64,000 nt of DNA from an uncultured Ilumatobacter sp. (GTDB lineage Bacteria; Actinomycetota; Acidimicrobiia; Acidimicrobiales; Ilumatobacteraceae). The DNA is taken from the NCBI GenBank assembly GCA_905480335.1, contig CAJQPY010000003.1, forward strand, positions 97,457-161,456. The letters are read 5' to 3'. Shown here in pieces: positions 25,721 to 33,301 of the stretch (its first letter is position 1; each line of letters opens with the position of its first letter). The position numbers and the translations under genes are program-made. The notes under the pieces were generated by a model that searched no databases, was not told the DNA's origin, and saw only the letters and a list, made by a program, of their open reading frames with translations.

Positions 25721-26502
25721 TGAACACGCCCCGCTACATTGATTCGCACTGCCACATCCACGACGAGCGGATCCCCGATGGGCCCGACGGTGCCGTCGCC
25801 GCCGCAGTCGAGATGGGTGTCGACATCCTCGTCACCGTCGGCTGCGACCGGGCGACGTCCCTTGCGGCGATCGACGTTGCGAACCGTCATAAGAATGTAT
25901 TCGCCACCGTCGGTTTACATCCCCACGATGCCATCAACGGCACTGCGTCGATCGTCGACCTACTTGGTACGCCAGGGATCGTCGCCGTCGGAGAAGCGGG
26001 TCTCGACTACTACTACGAACACTCGCCACGCAAGCAACAGCGCCAGGTGTTCGCCGAGCACATCGCGCTCGCCCACGAACACGACCTGACGCTCGTTGTC
26101 CACACCCGTGATGCATGGGACGAGACATTCGAAATCCTCGACGCCGAAGGTGTTCCCGAGCGCACGATCTTCCACTGCTTCACGGGCGGGCCCGATGCCG
26201 CAACACGGGGCCTCGAGCGCGGTATCCACCTGTCGTTCTCCGGCATCGTGACGTTCAACTCGGCCAGAGACGTGCAGGAAGCCGCATTCCTCTGCCCGTC
26301 TAATAGGCTTCTGGTCGAAACCGACAGCCCGTACCTCGCTCCGGTCCCGCACCGCGGCAAGCAGAATCGGCCCGCCTGGGTACCTCACGTCGGCCAATTC
26401 CTCGCCGATCTCCGTGACGAGTCGGTTGAGGAGTTCGCTGCGGCAACCGTCGCCGCCACGCACGCCGCGTTCGGTCAACAACTCACCGACGGCGGCGACT
26501 GA
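25720..26502 (+). CDS. tatD: TatD family metal-dependent DNase
   Basis: 260-residue TIM-barrel hydrolase. Metal ligands are visible in DSHCHIHDERI, VGLHPHD, VGEAGLDYYY, VVHTRDAW, IFHCFTGG and VETDSPYLAPVPHRGKQNRP. TatD enzymes have 3' exonuclease or DNase activity and take part in DNA repair or tRNA-related processing. The start overlaps the metG stop (TGATG), a common gene pair in bacteria, as is the neighbouring ksgA. Confidence 0.95.
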   Translation: MNTPRYIDSHCHIHDERIPDGPDGAVAAAVEMGVDILVTVGCDRATSLAAIDVANRHKNVFATVGLHPHDAINGTASIVDLLGTPGIVAVGEAGLDYYYEHSPRKQQRQVFAEHIALAHEHDLTLVVHTRDAWDETFEILDAEGVPERTIFHCFTGGPDAATRGLERGIHLSFSGIVTFNSARDVQEAAFLCPSNRLLVETDSPYLAPVPHRGKQNRPAWVPHVGQFLADLRDESVEEFAAATVAATHAAFGQQLTDGGD

Positions 26503-26628
26503 GCAGTCGAGTTGCCGACACTCTCCGGACAGACCGAATCCAACGATCACACCTGACATGCTGGCCGCTCCATCGGGCCGACGGATCGTCGGCCAGCACG
26601 GCGGATACGCTCACTGGCGAGTAAAGCC

Positions 26629-27165
26629 ATGGCCTTCGAAGACACCGATCGACGACGCTCTCTACTTTTGGGGGTCCTCACCCTCATCGCGCTCCCATCG
26701 ATCTATCTCTACACTCAGTCGGACAGGTCGACCTACACCGACAGCGACGACATCGCCGCCGAAGTGGGATCCGCCATCGACGGTGAGCCGCCCATCACCG
26801 ACAACGCAACCAACCGCCCCCCGATCACAGTCTCCGACGCCGACCCGATCTTTCTGGCCGGCCCCGTTGGCGACGTCAACCCCGGCGTCAACAAAATCGC
26901 CATTCCATCTCGACCGGCTACCGCTCCGCTCGTTCTTTCCGCGAGTTACCGCAGCACGGTTGCTGGCCTTCGTTCCTGTCTCGTAAACGGCCTCGTCGGC
27001 GGGTTGACGGTGTCGATCAAGAACCTCGACAACGGACGTTCGATCTCATGCGTCACTCGAGTCGCACCCACTCTTCAGGTCGCCGACGTCGTGCTCCACA
27101 CCGACACGTTCTCCATCCTCGCCGATCCGACCGAAGCCCCAATCACCATCGAGCTGACCCGGTGA
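26629..27165 (+). CDS. Membrane-anchored hypothetical protein
   Basis: 178 residues. An N-terminal anchor (RRSLLLGVLTLIALPSIYLYT) is followed by an acidic linker and a beta-rich extracytoplasmic part (PLVLSASYRSTVAGLRSCLVNGLVGGLTVSIKNLDNGRSISCVTRV) with two Cys that could form a disulfide. I do not recognise the family. The position between tatD and ksgA is where many actinobacteria encode a resuscitation-promoting or wall factor, but no such domain is visible here. Confidence 0.7.
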   Translation: MAFEDTDRRRSLLLGVLTLIALPSIYLYTQSDRSTYTDSDDIAAEVGSAIDGEPPITDNATNRPPITVSDADPIFLAGPVGDVNPGVNKIAIPSRPATAPLVLSASYRSTVAGLRSCLVNGLVGGLTVSIKNLDNGRSISCVTRVAPTLQVADVVLHTDTFSILADPTEAPITIELTR

Positions 27166-27190
27166 ACGAAACAACGAGCGGATCAGCGAG

Positions 27191-28018
27191 TTGACGCACT
27201 CTCGCCCCGCCATTCGCGCCATGCTCAATGATCACGGCCTCGCACCGCGCCGCGACCTCGGCCAGAACTTCGTCACCGACCCGAACACAGTCCGCAGGAT
27301 CGCCGAGCTCGCACGCATCGGGCCCGGCGATCACGTGGTCGAGATCGGTGCTGGGTTGGGATCGCTCACGCTTGCGCTGGCTGAAACTGGGGCCGCAATC
27401 ACAGCGGTCGAAATCGACTGCGGCGTCGTCCCCGTCCTGTCGGCAGTCGTTAAGGAATCGAATGTGCACAACGTCGCCATCGTCCAGGCAGACGCGATGA
27501 CTACCGACTGGACGACCCTGATCGACCCGACAGTCGCGGGCGGCTGGACGCTCGTCGCCAATCTCCCGTACAACGTCGGCACGCCACTGGTCTGCGATGT
27601 CCTCGACGACGTTCCCCACGTCACCCGAGTCCTAGTCATGGTGCAGCGTGAGGTCGCGGAGCGCTTTGCGGCCGCTCCCGGCTCGAGTGCCTACGGGGCG
27701 ATCAGCGTCAAAGCCGCATACTGGGGGCGCGCCCGGATCGTCGGACACGTCCCCGCCGCAGTGTTTTTCCCAAAACCCAAGGTCGAGTCTGCGCTTGTCG
27801 AGATCATCCGACGAGATCCGCCCGACACCAACACGCCCGCACTGTTCGAACTCGTTAAGCAGGCCTTCAGCCAGCGCCGCAAGATGCTGCGCAAGTCTCT
27901 CTCAGGGATCGTGTCGCCCGAACAGTTCGAGGCCGCCGCAGTCGCACCGACGGCGCGACCCGAAGAACTCGACATCGACGCATGGGTTCGTTTGAGCAAC
28001 CTCGTCACAGGTCGCTGA
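27191..28018 (+). CDS. rsmA: 16S rRNA dimethyladenosine transferase
   Basis: KsgA/RsmA dimethylates A1518 and A1519 of 16S rRNA. 275 residues with RRDLGQNFVTDPNTVRRI, the SAM motif VVEIGAGLGSLTLAL, the acidic loop VEIDCGVV, the catalytic NLPYNVG, and VFFPKPKVESALVEI with FSQRRKMLRKSL. A TTG at 27191 is the plausible start because the family N-terminus begins a few residues before the AMLNDHGL helix. It is followed directly by ispE, a conserved bacterial pairing. Confidence 0.95.
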   Translation: MTHSRPAIRAMLNDHGLAPRRDLGQNFVTDPNTVRRIAELARIGPGDHVVEIGAGLGSLTLALAETGAAITAVEIDCGVVPVLSAVVKESNVHNVAIVQADAMTTDWTTLIDPTVAGGWTLVANLPYNVGTPLVCDVLDDVPHVTRVLVMVQREVAERFAAAPGSSAYGAISVKAAYWGRARIVGHVPAAVFFPKPKVESALVEIIRRDPPDTNTPALFELVKQAFSQRRKMLRKSLSGIVSPEQFEAAAVAPTARPEELDIDAWVRLSNLVTGR

Positions 28019-28023
28019 TCGCC

Positions 28024-28824
28024 GTGACGACACCATCGGACGGCTCCGCCAGCGTGTCATTGCGCGCCTGCGCGAAGCTCACTCGCTCATTGCAGGTGAC
28101 CGGCCGGCGCGACGACGGATACCACGTCATTGATGCCGAAATGGTCAGCATCGATCTCCACGACCGAATCACGATTACGCCCGGTCGAACCGGCATAAAC
28201 GTGACCGGCCCCTTCTCCGACGGGGTACCCGCCGACGGCTCCAACCTGGTCGCGCGAGCACTTGAACTCGCCGGTCGCCTCGCCCATGTCTCGATCGACA
28301 AGCGGATCCCCCACGGCGGCGGCCTCGGTGGCGGCTCGACAGACGCTGCAGCCGTTCTGCACTGGGCGGGGTTCGGCACCCACCCCCACGCGCTGGTCTC
28401 TGCATCGCTGCTCGGCGCCGACATCTCATTCTGTCTCGTGGGTGGACGGGCTCGCGTGAGCGGCATCGGCGAGATCGTCGAACCGCTTCCCCATATCGAC
28501 CGGGAAATCACGTTGGTAATTCCGCCGCTGTCCGTCGCGACACCCGCCGTGTACCGCGCCTGGGACGAAATGGGTGGACCGACCGGACGCGGGCCCAACG
28601 ACCTTGAGGTGGCCGCACTGACCGTAGAGCCTCGAATGCGATGGTGGCGCGACACGATCGCCGAGCGGATCGGCGAGGCGCCCATACTCGCCGGGAGCGG
28701 CGCAACGTGGTTCACCGAGCGAGCGTTCACCGGCTCTGAGCGCGACAACGCCCTCGGCGACTTGATCGACGAGGGCGCTCGAGTGGTTGTCACCTCGACG
28801 GCGGCAGCGCCGCTCGTAAGGTGA
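28024..28824 (+). CDS. ispE: 4-diphosphocytidyl-2-C-methyl-D-erythritol kinase
   Basis: GHMP kinase of the non-mevalonate (MEP) isoprenoid pathway, 266 residues from the GTG at 28024. The N-terminal substrate site is LRACAKLTRSLQVTGRRDDGYHVIDAEMVSIDL, with the catalytic Lys and His typical of IspE. The glycine-rich ATP motif is IPHGGGLGGGSTDAAAVL, and the third motif is LAGSGATWF near the C-terminus. The open frame also extends upstream to 27982 inside rsmA, but that part is not family-like. Confidence 0.94.
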   Translation: MTTPSDGSASVSLRACAKLTRSLQVTGRRDDGYHVIDAEMVSIDLHDRITITPGRTGINVTGPFSDGVPADGSNLVARALELAGRLAHVSIDKRIPHGGGLGGGSTDAAAVLHWAGFGTHPHALVSASLLGADISFCLVGGRARVSGIGEIVEPLPHIDREITLVIPPLSVATPAVYRAWDEMGGPTGRGPNDLEVAALTVEPRMRWWRDTIAERIGEAPILAGSGATWFTERAFTGSERDNALGDLIDEGARVVVTSTAAAPLVR

Positions 28825-28839
28825 CGATTTTAATGCCTG

Positions 28840-28932
28840 CTATTTGCGACGCTGATGGCGCGTGCGGCGGAGCATCTTCTTGTGCTTCTTCTTGCGCATG
28901 CGCTTGCGACGCTTCTTAATCAGAGAACCCAT
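28840..28932 (-). CDS. Ribosomal protein bS22 (AURKAIP1/COX24 type)
   Basis: A 30-residue basic protein starting MGSLIKKRRKRMRKKKHKK and ending LRRTRHQRRK. It matches the extremely short AURKAIP1/COX24-domain proteins, identified as bS22 in mycobacterial 30S subunits. The ATG is at 28932 and the TAG at 28840-28842. It lies convergent to ispE and next to tRNA-Gln. Confidence 0.9.
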   Translation of the reverse strand: MGSLIKKRRKRMRKKKHKKMLRRTRHQRRK

Positions 28933-28995
28933 AAGGCATGCAACACTATCGGGCGTGGCCAGTGGCGCAACGCGCCGCTACCGTTACCCCCTCCC

Positions 28996-29066
28996 TCCCG
29001 GGTCGTCTAACGGTAAGACAGCGGTTTTTGGTGCCGAGAATAGGGGTTCGATTCCTCTCCCGGGAA
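28996..29066 (+). tRNA. tRNA-Gln (anticodon TTG)
   Basis: The acceptor arms TCCCGGG (28996-29002) and CCCGGGA pair fully. The D-arm GTC...GAC, the T-arm AGGGGTTCGATTCCTCT and an anticodon loop TTTTGGT giving anticodon TTG are visible. The U1-A72 pair is a tRNA-Gln hallmark. No CCA is encoded. A tRNA-Glu reading was considered but the TTG anticodon argues against it. Confidence 0.85.
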
Positions 29067-29272
29067 CGTTCGGTTCAGCGGCTGCCAGCGGTACGCCGGT
29101 AGCAAGCTGAGCCAGACAGAGGGCACGACCACGACCCTCACGGCGGTGATCAACGACGGTGGACACAGCGCCAAGGCCGGGCCGACCCTCGCCTCTCACC
29201 CCTCGCCAGCATGACTCCGACTGGGGCCTCACAGCCGGGCTCGCCCTCTTGCCACGCCAGTAGGCTCGCCCT

Positions 29273-30358
29273 ATGAGCGTTTCGGCGATCGTCCTGGCAG
29301 CTGGTGAGGGGACGCGGATGCGGTCAAGCCGGCCTAAACCACTGCACATGATTTGCGGCCGGGCAATGGTCCTGCATGTGATCCACGCGCTCGAGAAGCT
29401 GGCCCCGGAGCGTGCGGCCATCGTGGTGGGCCACGGCGCCGAACAGGTCACGAAGAAGGTCCAATCGATGGCCCCCACGTGGGCCAATGTCGCCTTCGTC
29501 GAGCAACTCGAGCAGAACGGCACCGGTGACGCCGCCTCGATCGGCATGACCGCCTTCGACGGTGACGACTACGACGACGAGTCGACCATTCTCATCCTCC
29601 CCGGCGACACCCCACTACTCCAAGCCAACACGCTCGATGAACTCGTCGCCACCCATGTCGCCAACGGCAACGCCGCCACACTCCTCACCTCCATCATGGA
29701 CGACCCCACTGGGTACGGGCGCGTCGTGCGCAGTCGTGACGGCCAGGTCCAGCGGATCGTCGAGCAGCGCGACGCATCGCCCGAAGAACTCGACATGAGC
29801 GAAGTCTGCACATCGATATACGCATTCCGGCGGGATCTACTCGGACCGGCACTACGCACGCTCACGACCGACAACGCACAGGGCGAGTATTATCTGACGG
29901 ACGTCATCGCCGCTCTCGCAGAAATGGGGCACCGAGTCGGCTGCGTTCAGGCTCCTGCCCCCGAGACGCAGGGCGTGAACGACCGTTGGCAGCTCGCTCT
30001 CGCCGAGCGCGAGCTTCGAGCGCGCACGAACCGAAAGTGGCTCCTCAACGGTGTGACCATGCTCGATCCCCGCCAGACCTTCATCGACGTGAACGTCACA
30101 ATCGGCCGCGACGTCACGATTTATCCCGGCACCATCCTTCAAGGCGCGACCACAGTCGGTGATGGCTGCGAGATAGGCCCCGGTGCCCAGTTAGTCGATT
30201 GTGCCGTCGGCGCCGGCGCAAAGATCGTTCACGCCGTGGGTCATGACGCCGAGGTCGGCACCGATGCCGTCGTTGGCCCCTACGCCCACTTACCTGCAGG
30301 ATCGTCAGTCACTTCGGAAAGCGTCACCGGCGCGTTCTACACTTCGCCCGTCGACTGA
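29273..30358 (+). CDS. glmU: GlmU-like UDP-GlcNAc pyrophosphorylase, shortened
   Basis: 361 residues. The uridyltransferase domain is intact: VLAAGEGTRMRSSRPKPLHMICGRAMV at the N-terminus, then EQNGTGDAASIG, ILPGDTPLL and the GVNDRWQLALAERELR border. It makes UDP-GlcNAc from GlcNAc-1-P. The C-terminal left-handed beta helix (VTIGRDVTIYPGTILQGATTVGDGCEIGPGAQLV) is only about 100 residues and stops after VVGPYAHLPAGSS, where bifunctional GlmU proteins continue for about another 100 residues with the acetyl-transfer His, Lys and Asn. The residue matching E. coli Arg333 is also missing. No remnant lies in the 46 bases before prs, so the shortening is genuine. Confidence 0.92.
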   Translation: MSVSAIVLAAGEGTRMRSSRPKPLHMICGRAMVLHVIHALEKLAPERAAIVVGHGAEQVTKKVQSMAPTWANVAFVEQLEQNGTGDAASIGMTAFDGDDYDDESTILILPGDTPLLQANTLDELVATHVANGNAATLLTSIMDDPTGYGRVVRSRDGQVQRIVEQRDASPEELDMSEVCTSIYAFRRDLLGPALRTLTTDNAQGEYYLTDVIAALAEMGHRVGCVQAPAPETQGVNDRWQLALAERELRARTNRKWLLNGVTMLDPRQTFIDVNVTIGRDVTIYPGTILQGATTVGDGCEIGPGAQLVDCAVGAGAKIVHAVGHDAEVGTDAVVGPYAHLPAGSSVTSESVTGAFYTSPVD

Positions 30359-30404
30359 CGTCGAACGACGCCAGTCGATTCGGGCTCGAGAGGATCACGC
30401 CATC

Positions 30405-31391
30405 ATGGAAAAGGTCACCACCAAGCGACTCGCGCTCTACACCGGGCGCACACATCCCGCGCTCGCACAGGAGGTGGCCACCCACCTGAACATCGAGTTG
30501 GGCAATGCCAACCTGGTCGAGTTTGCCAACGGCGAGGTCCGCTGCAGTTTCAACGAGTCCGTACGCGGCACCGACGTGTTCGTTATGCAGACGCATTTCG
30601 GCATCGACGGGCGGTCCGTGAACGACTCGATCATGGAACACTTGATTATGATCGACGCCGCCTCACGCGCCTCCGCCAAGCGCATCACTGCAGTCTGTCC
30701 GTTCTACGGCTACGCCCGCCAGGACCGCAAAGCCGCAGGGCGTGAGCCGATCACCGCACGTCTTATCGCCGATATGTTCAAAGAGGCAGGGGCAAAGCGG
30801 ATGATCTCGATCGACCTGCACTCCGGTCAGATCCAAGGCTTCTTCGATGGACCGGTCGATCACCTCACCGCTATGCCGGTGCTCGAACAGTACGTGCGTG
30901 ACAACGCCGAATCCCCGGTGATCGTTTCGCCCGACGCCGGACGGATCAAGGTCGCCGAGCGGATGGCACAGCATCTCGGCCCCGACGCTGATCTCGCCTT
31001 CATTTACAAGCGCCGTCCGAAGGGCACGACCAACGTGGCCGAGGCCGCCGAGGTCATGGGCGACGTCGCCGGTCGCACCTGTGTCCTAACCGACGACATG
31101 ATCGACACCGGCGGCACGATCGTGGCGGCCGCTGAACTTTTACGGAAGCGTGGCGCGAAAGAAGTCTGGGCAATGGCGACGCATGGCCTCCTGTCGGGAC
31201 CTGCTGTCGATCGCATGAAAAACGCACCAATTGAACGGCTCGTGTTAACCAATTCGTTGCCGCTCCCGGCGGAGAAACAACTCGCAAACGTCGAGATTCT
31301 CTCGGTTGCGCCGTTGATCGCTGAGGCACTCGGCGCCGTCTTCGACGACACAAGCGTGAGCGATATTTTCGACGGCGAGAACCTCGCCTGA
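30405..31391 (+). CDS. prs: Ribose-phosphate pyrophosphokinase
   Basis: Makes PRPP from ribose-5-phosphate and ATP for nucleotide, His and Trp synthesis. 328 residues with FANGEVRCSFNESVRGTDVFVMQ, the ATP-binding YGYARQDRKAAGREPITARLIADM, the metal site DLHSGQIQGFFD, and the PRPP loop CVLTDDMIDTGGTI. The gene follows glmU by 46 bases, a conserved order (glmU-prs-ctc-pth) that continues downstream here. The ATG at 30405 gives the conserved N-terminus; the frame extends further upstream but is not family-like. Confidence 0.97.
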   Translation: MEKVTTKRLALYTGRTHPALAQEVATHLNIELGNANLVEFANGEVRCSFNESVRGTDVFVMQTHFGIDGRSVNDSIMEHLIMIDAASRASAKRITAVCPFYGYARQDRKAAGREPITARLIADMFKEAGAKRMISIDLHSGQIQGFFDGPVDHLTAMPVLEQYVRDNAESPVIVSPDAGRIKVAERMAQHLGPDADLAFIYKRRPKGTTNVAEAAEVMGDVAGRTCVLTDDMIDTGGTIVAAAELLRKRGAKEVWAMATHGLLSGPAVDRMKNAPIERLVLTNSLPLPAEKQLANVEILSVAPLIAEALGAVFDDTSVSDIFDGENLA

Positions 31392-31774
31392 ACAGGACAC
31401 CCTCGGCCCAGTCACCCCTTGCTTTCGGCCCTGCAAGCCAGGCGCCCATGGGCCTATCCGGCCTCCATTCGAACCCGCTGCGTCCGAAAGTTCGCGTGGA
31501 TGCGGACGCCCGGAGGCCTGGTGCGTCCGAATTCGACCGGCACGATCCGTCCGAATTTTCAGGTGTGTTGTCACGCCAGGGTAAAAACCAATCAAATCAC
31601 GACGCACAGCGACGCTATGCGCCCGAACTTGCAGGAGTGAGACCTGAGGTAGGTGCGACGGTTGAGGTCTGGGGCGGTGCCGATAGCTTTACGTGCTGCT
31701 GTATTTCGACCGGCGGCACTTGGCATTGATCTGATTCGCCAGGCACCCGTCGCACACGTTTGGACACCAACATC
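31392..31774. other. Long intergenic region with repeated CGTCCGAA words
   Basis: About 380 bases between prs and bL25. The octamer CGTCCGAA occurs three times (31481-31488, 31524-31531, 31548-31555), twice as TGCGTCCGAA, and a near-inverted copy TGCGGACG is at 31501-31508. No coding frame here is convincing. The cluster could be a binding site for the promoter of the bL25 gene. Confidence 0.45.
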
Positions 31775-32449
31775 ATGACCGAGACCATTCTCAACGCAAC
31801 CACCGGCCGGGCCAAGGGAAGCTCCTCCTCACGGCGCCTTCGGAGCGAAGGTCGTATTCCCGCCGTTGTATATGGCCAGGGCATGGAGCCACTGAGCATT
31901 TCCGTCGACCGTCGCGAGTTGCGCATCGCCGTGTCCGGGAGCGCTGGGCTCAACACAATTCTCGACCTCACGATCAATGGCGAGATGTACCCGTCGATCA
32001 TCAAAGATGCCCAGCGCCACCCGGTGCGCCTGAACATTGAGCACCTCGACTTCATCCAAGTCGACCTCAACGCTCAGATCATCGTCAACGTGCCGATCAA
32101 CTTGACCGGCGAAGCTAAGGAAGTCAACGACAACAACGGCTTGATCGATCAGATCATGACTGAAGTCGAGGTCTCCACCACGCCGCGAAACATTCCCGAC
32201 GAGATCATCTTTGACGTGTCGGAAATGGACATGGACTCAACGATCACCGTCGCCGACCTTGCGATTCCCGCCGGCGTCACCGCCACATCCGACCCGGAGT
32301 CGGCCGTCATCACCGTATCGATCATGCGCACCCCCGTGCTCGACGAGGAAGCCGCCTTGGCCGAAGCCGCCGCCGCTGAGGGCGAGGGTGAGGGCGAGGG
32401 CGAGGGCGACGGTGGCGACGCCGCTGCCGCAGACGACTCAGGCGAGTGA
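31775..32449 (+). CDS. rplY: Ribosomal protein bL25, long (Ctc) form
   Basis: Binds 5S rRNA in the 50S subunit. 224 residues from an ATG at 31775 (a TTG at 31760 is an alternative). The N-terminal bL25 domain shows SSSSRRLRSEGRIPAVVYGQGMEPLSISV and the C-terminal TL5 beta domain VNVPINLTGEAKEVNDNNGLIDQIMTEVEVSTTPRNIP. The tail is acidic and repetitive (EGEGEGEGEGDGGD), encoded by a GAGGGC-type repeat. It is followed by a strong terminator and then pth. Confidence 0.95.
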   Translation: MTETILNATTGRAKGSSSSRRLRSEGRIPAVVYGQGMEPLSISVDRRELRIAVSGSAGLNTILDLTINGEMYPSIIKDAQRHPVRLNIEHLDFIQVDLNAQIIVNVPINLTGEAKEVNDNNGLIDQIMTEVEVSTTPRNIPDEIIFDVSEMDMDSTITVADLAIPAGVTATSDPESAVITVSIMRTPVLDEEAALAEAAAAEGEGEGEGEGDGGDAAAADDSGE

Positions 32450-32466
32450 ATCAAGCCAACGAATCC

Positions 32467-32507
32467 GCACGATCCGGCGCGTTGAGCGCGCCGGATCGTG
32501 CCGTTTT
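32467..32507 (+). terminator. Intrinsic terminator after rplY
   Basis: A perfect 15-bp stem (32467-32481 and 32487-32501) with a five-base loop is followed by CGTTTT. It lies between rplY and pth. Confidence 0.85.
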
Positions 32508-32525
32508 CAACCCCGCTCCTCGCTG

Positions 32526-33149
32526 ATGGCGATATTCGGGCGCAATGGCAAGGGAGCACCCTTCGACTGGTTGATCATCGGGCTCGGAAATCCGGGCGAG
32601 AAATACGCCAACACCCGACACAACGTAGGCGAGGACGCGCTCCGCCTCCTCGCCGCACGGCGCGCCGTCAGCCTTAAGGGCGGCCGAGACAATGCACTGC
32701 TGGCCGAGACGCGCTTTGTTGGCCCCGACGGCGCCAACGAACGAACGGCGCTGGCGTTCCCGATCACCTACATGAACGAGTCGGGGCGCGCGGTCGGGGC
32801 ACTCGTGCGACGATTTCGCATAGAGTCACCCGAACAAATCATCGTGATTCATGACGAACTCGACCTCCCGCCAGGTGAGACGAAAGTCAAGGTCGGCGGC
32901 GGACTAGCCGGACACAATGGACTCCGCTCGATCACACAGCACCTTAAGACACAGGACTACCTCCGAATCCGGATCGGAGTCGGCAAGCCCGATAGCGCAC
33001 ACGTTGGCAAAGTTCATGTCTTGGCGAAGATCCCGAAACGTCAGCGCGAGGTCCTCGACAAGGCGATTGGCGAAGCAGCCGATGCCGCCGAGATGATCAT
33101 CGCGGATGGCGTCAATGCCGCTATGCAACGCTACAACTCCAAGCGTTGA
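32526..33149 (+). CDS. pth: Peptidyl-tRNA hydrolase
   Basis: Releases tRNA from peptidyl-tRNA drop-off products. 207 residues: LIIGLGNPGEKYANTRHNVGEDAL with the catalytic His, FPITYMNESGRAVG with the substrate Asn, IVIHDELDLPPGETKVKVGGGLAGHNGLRSI with the catalytic Asp. The ATG at 32526 follows the rplY terminator by about 20 bases, so a promoter must overlap or there is read-through. Confidence 0.95.
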   Translation: MAIFGRNGKGAPFDWLIIGLGNPGEKYANTRHNVGEDALRLLAARRAVSLKGGRDNALLAETRFVGPDGANERTALAFPITYMNESGRAVGALVRRFRIESPEQIIVIHDELDLPPGETKVKVGGGLAGHNGLRSITQHLKTQDYLRIRIGVGKPDSAHVGKVHVLAKIPKRQREVLDKAIGEAADAAEMIIADGVNAAMQRYNSKR

Positions 33150-33301
33150 TCTCTGAACGCCCCTCGGGTGCCGGGCCAACTCCGATGTTCGTTGGGGCCG
33201 ACATCACGGAAGACAATCGGTACCGTGGTGACGGTCGAACACAGCGAGAACAGCGCCGGGCACGGGTGTCAGATTGGAGCCAGCGACGGTTCAATGGCGG
33301 G

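Noticed and set aside
28996-29066. tRNA-Glu reading of the tRNA near 29 kb
   Set aside because: The D-arm resembles tRNA-Glu, but the anticodon reads TTG and the first pair is U-A, both pointing to tRNA-Gln.
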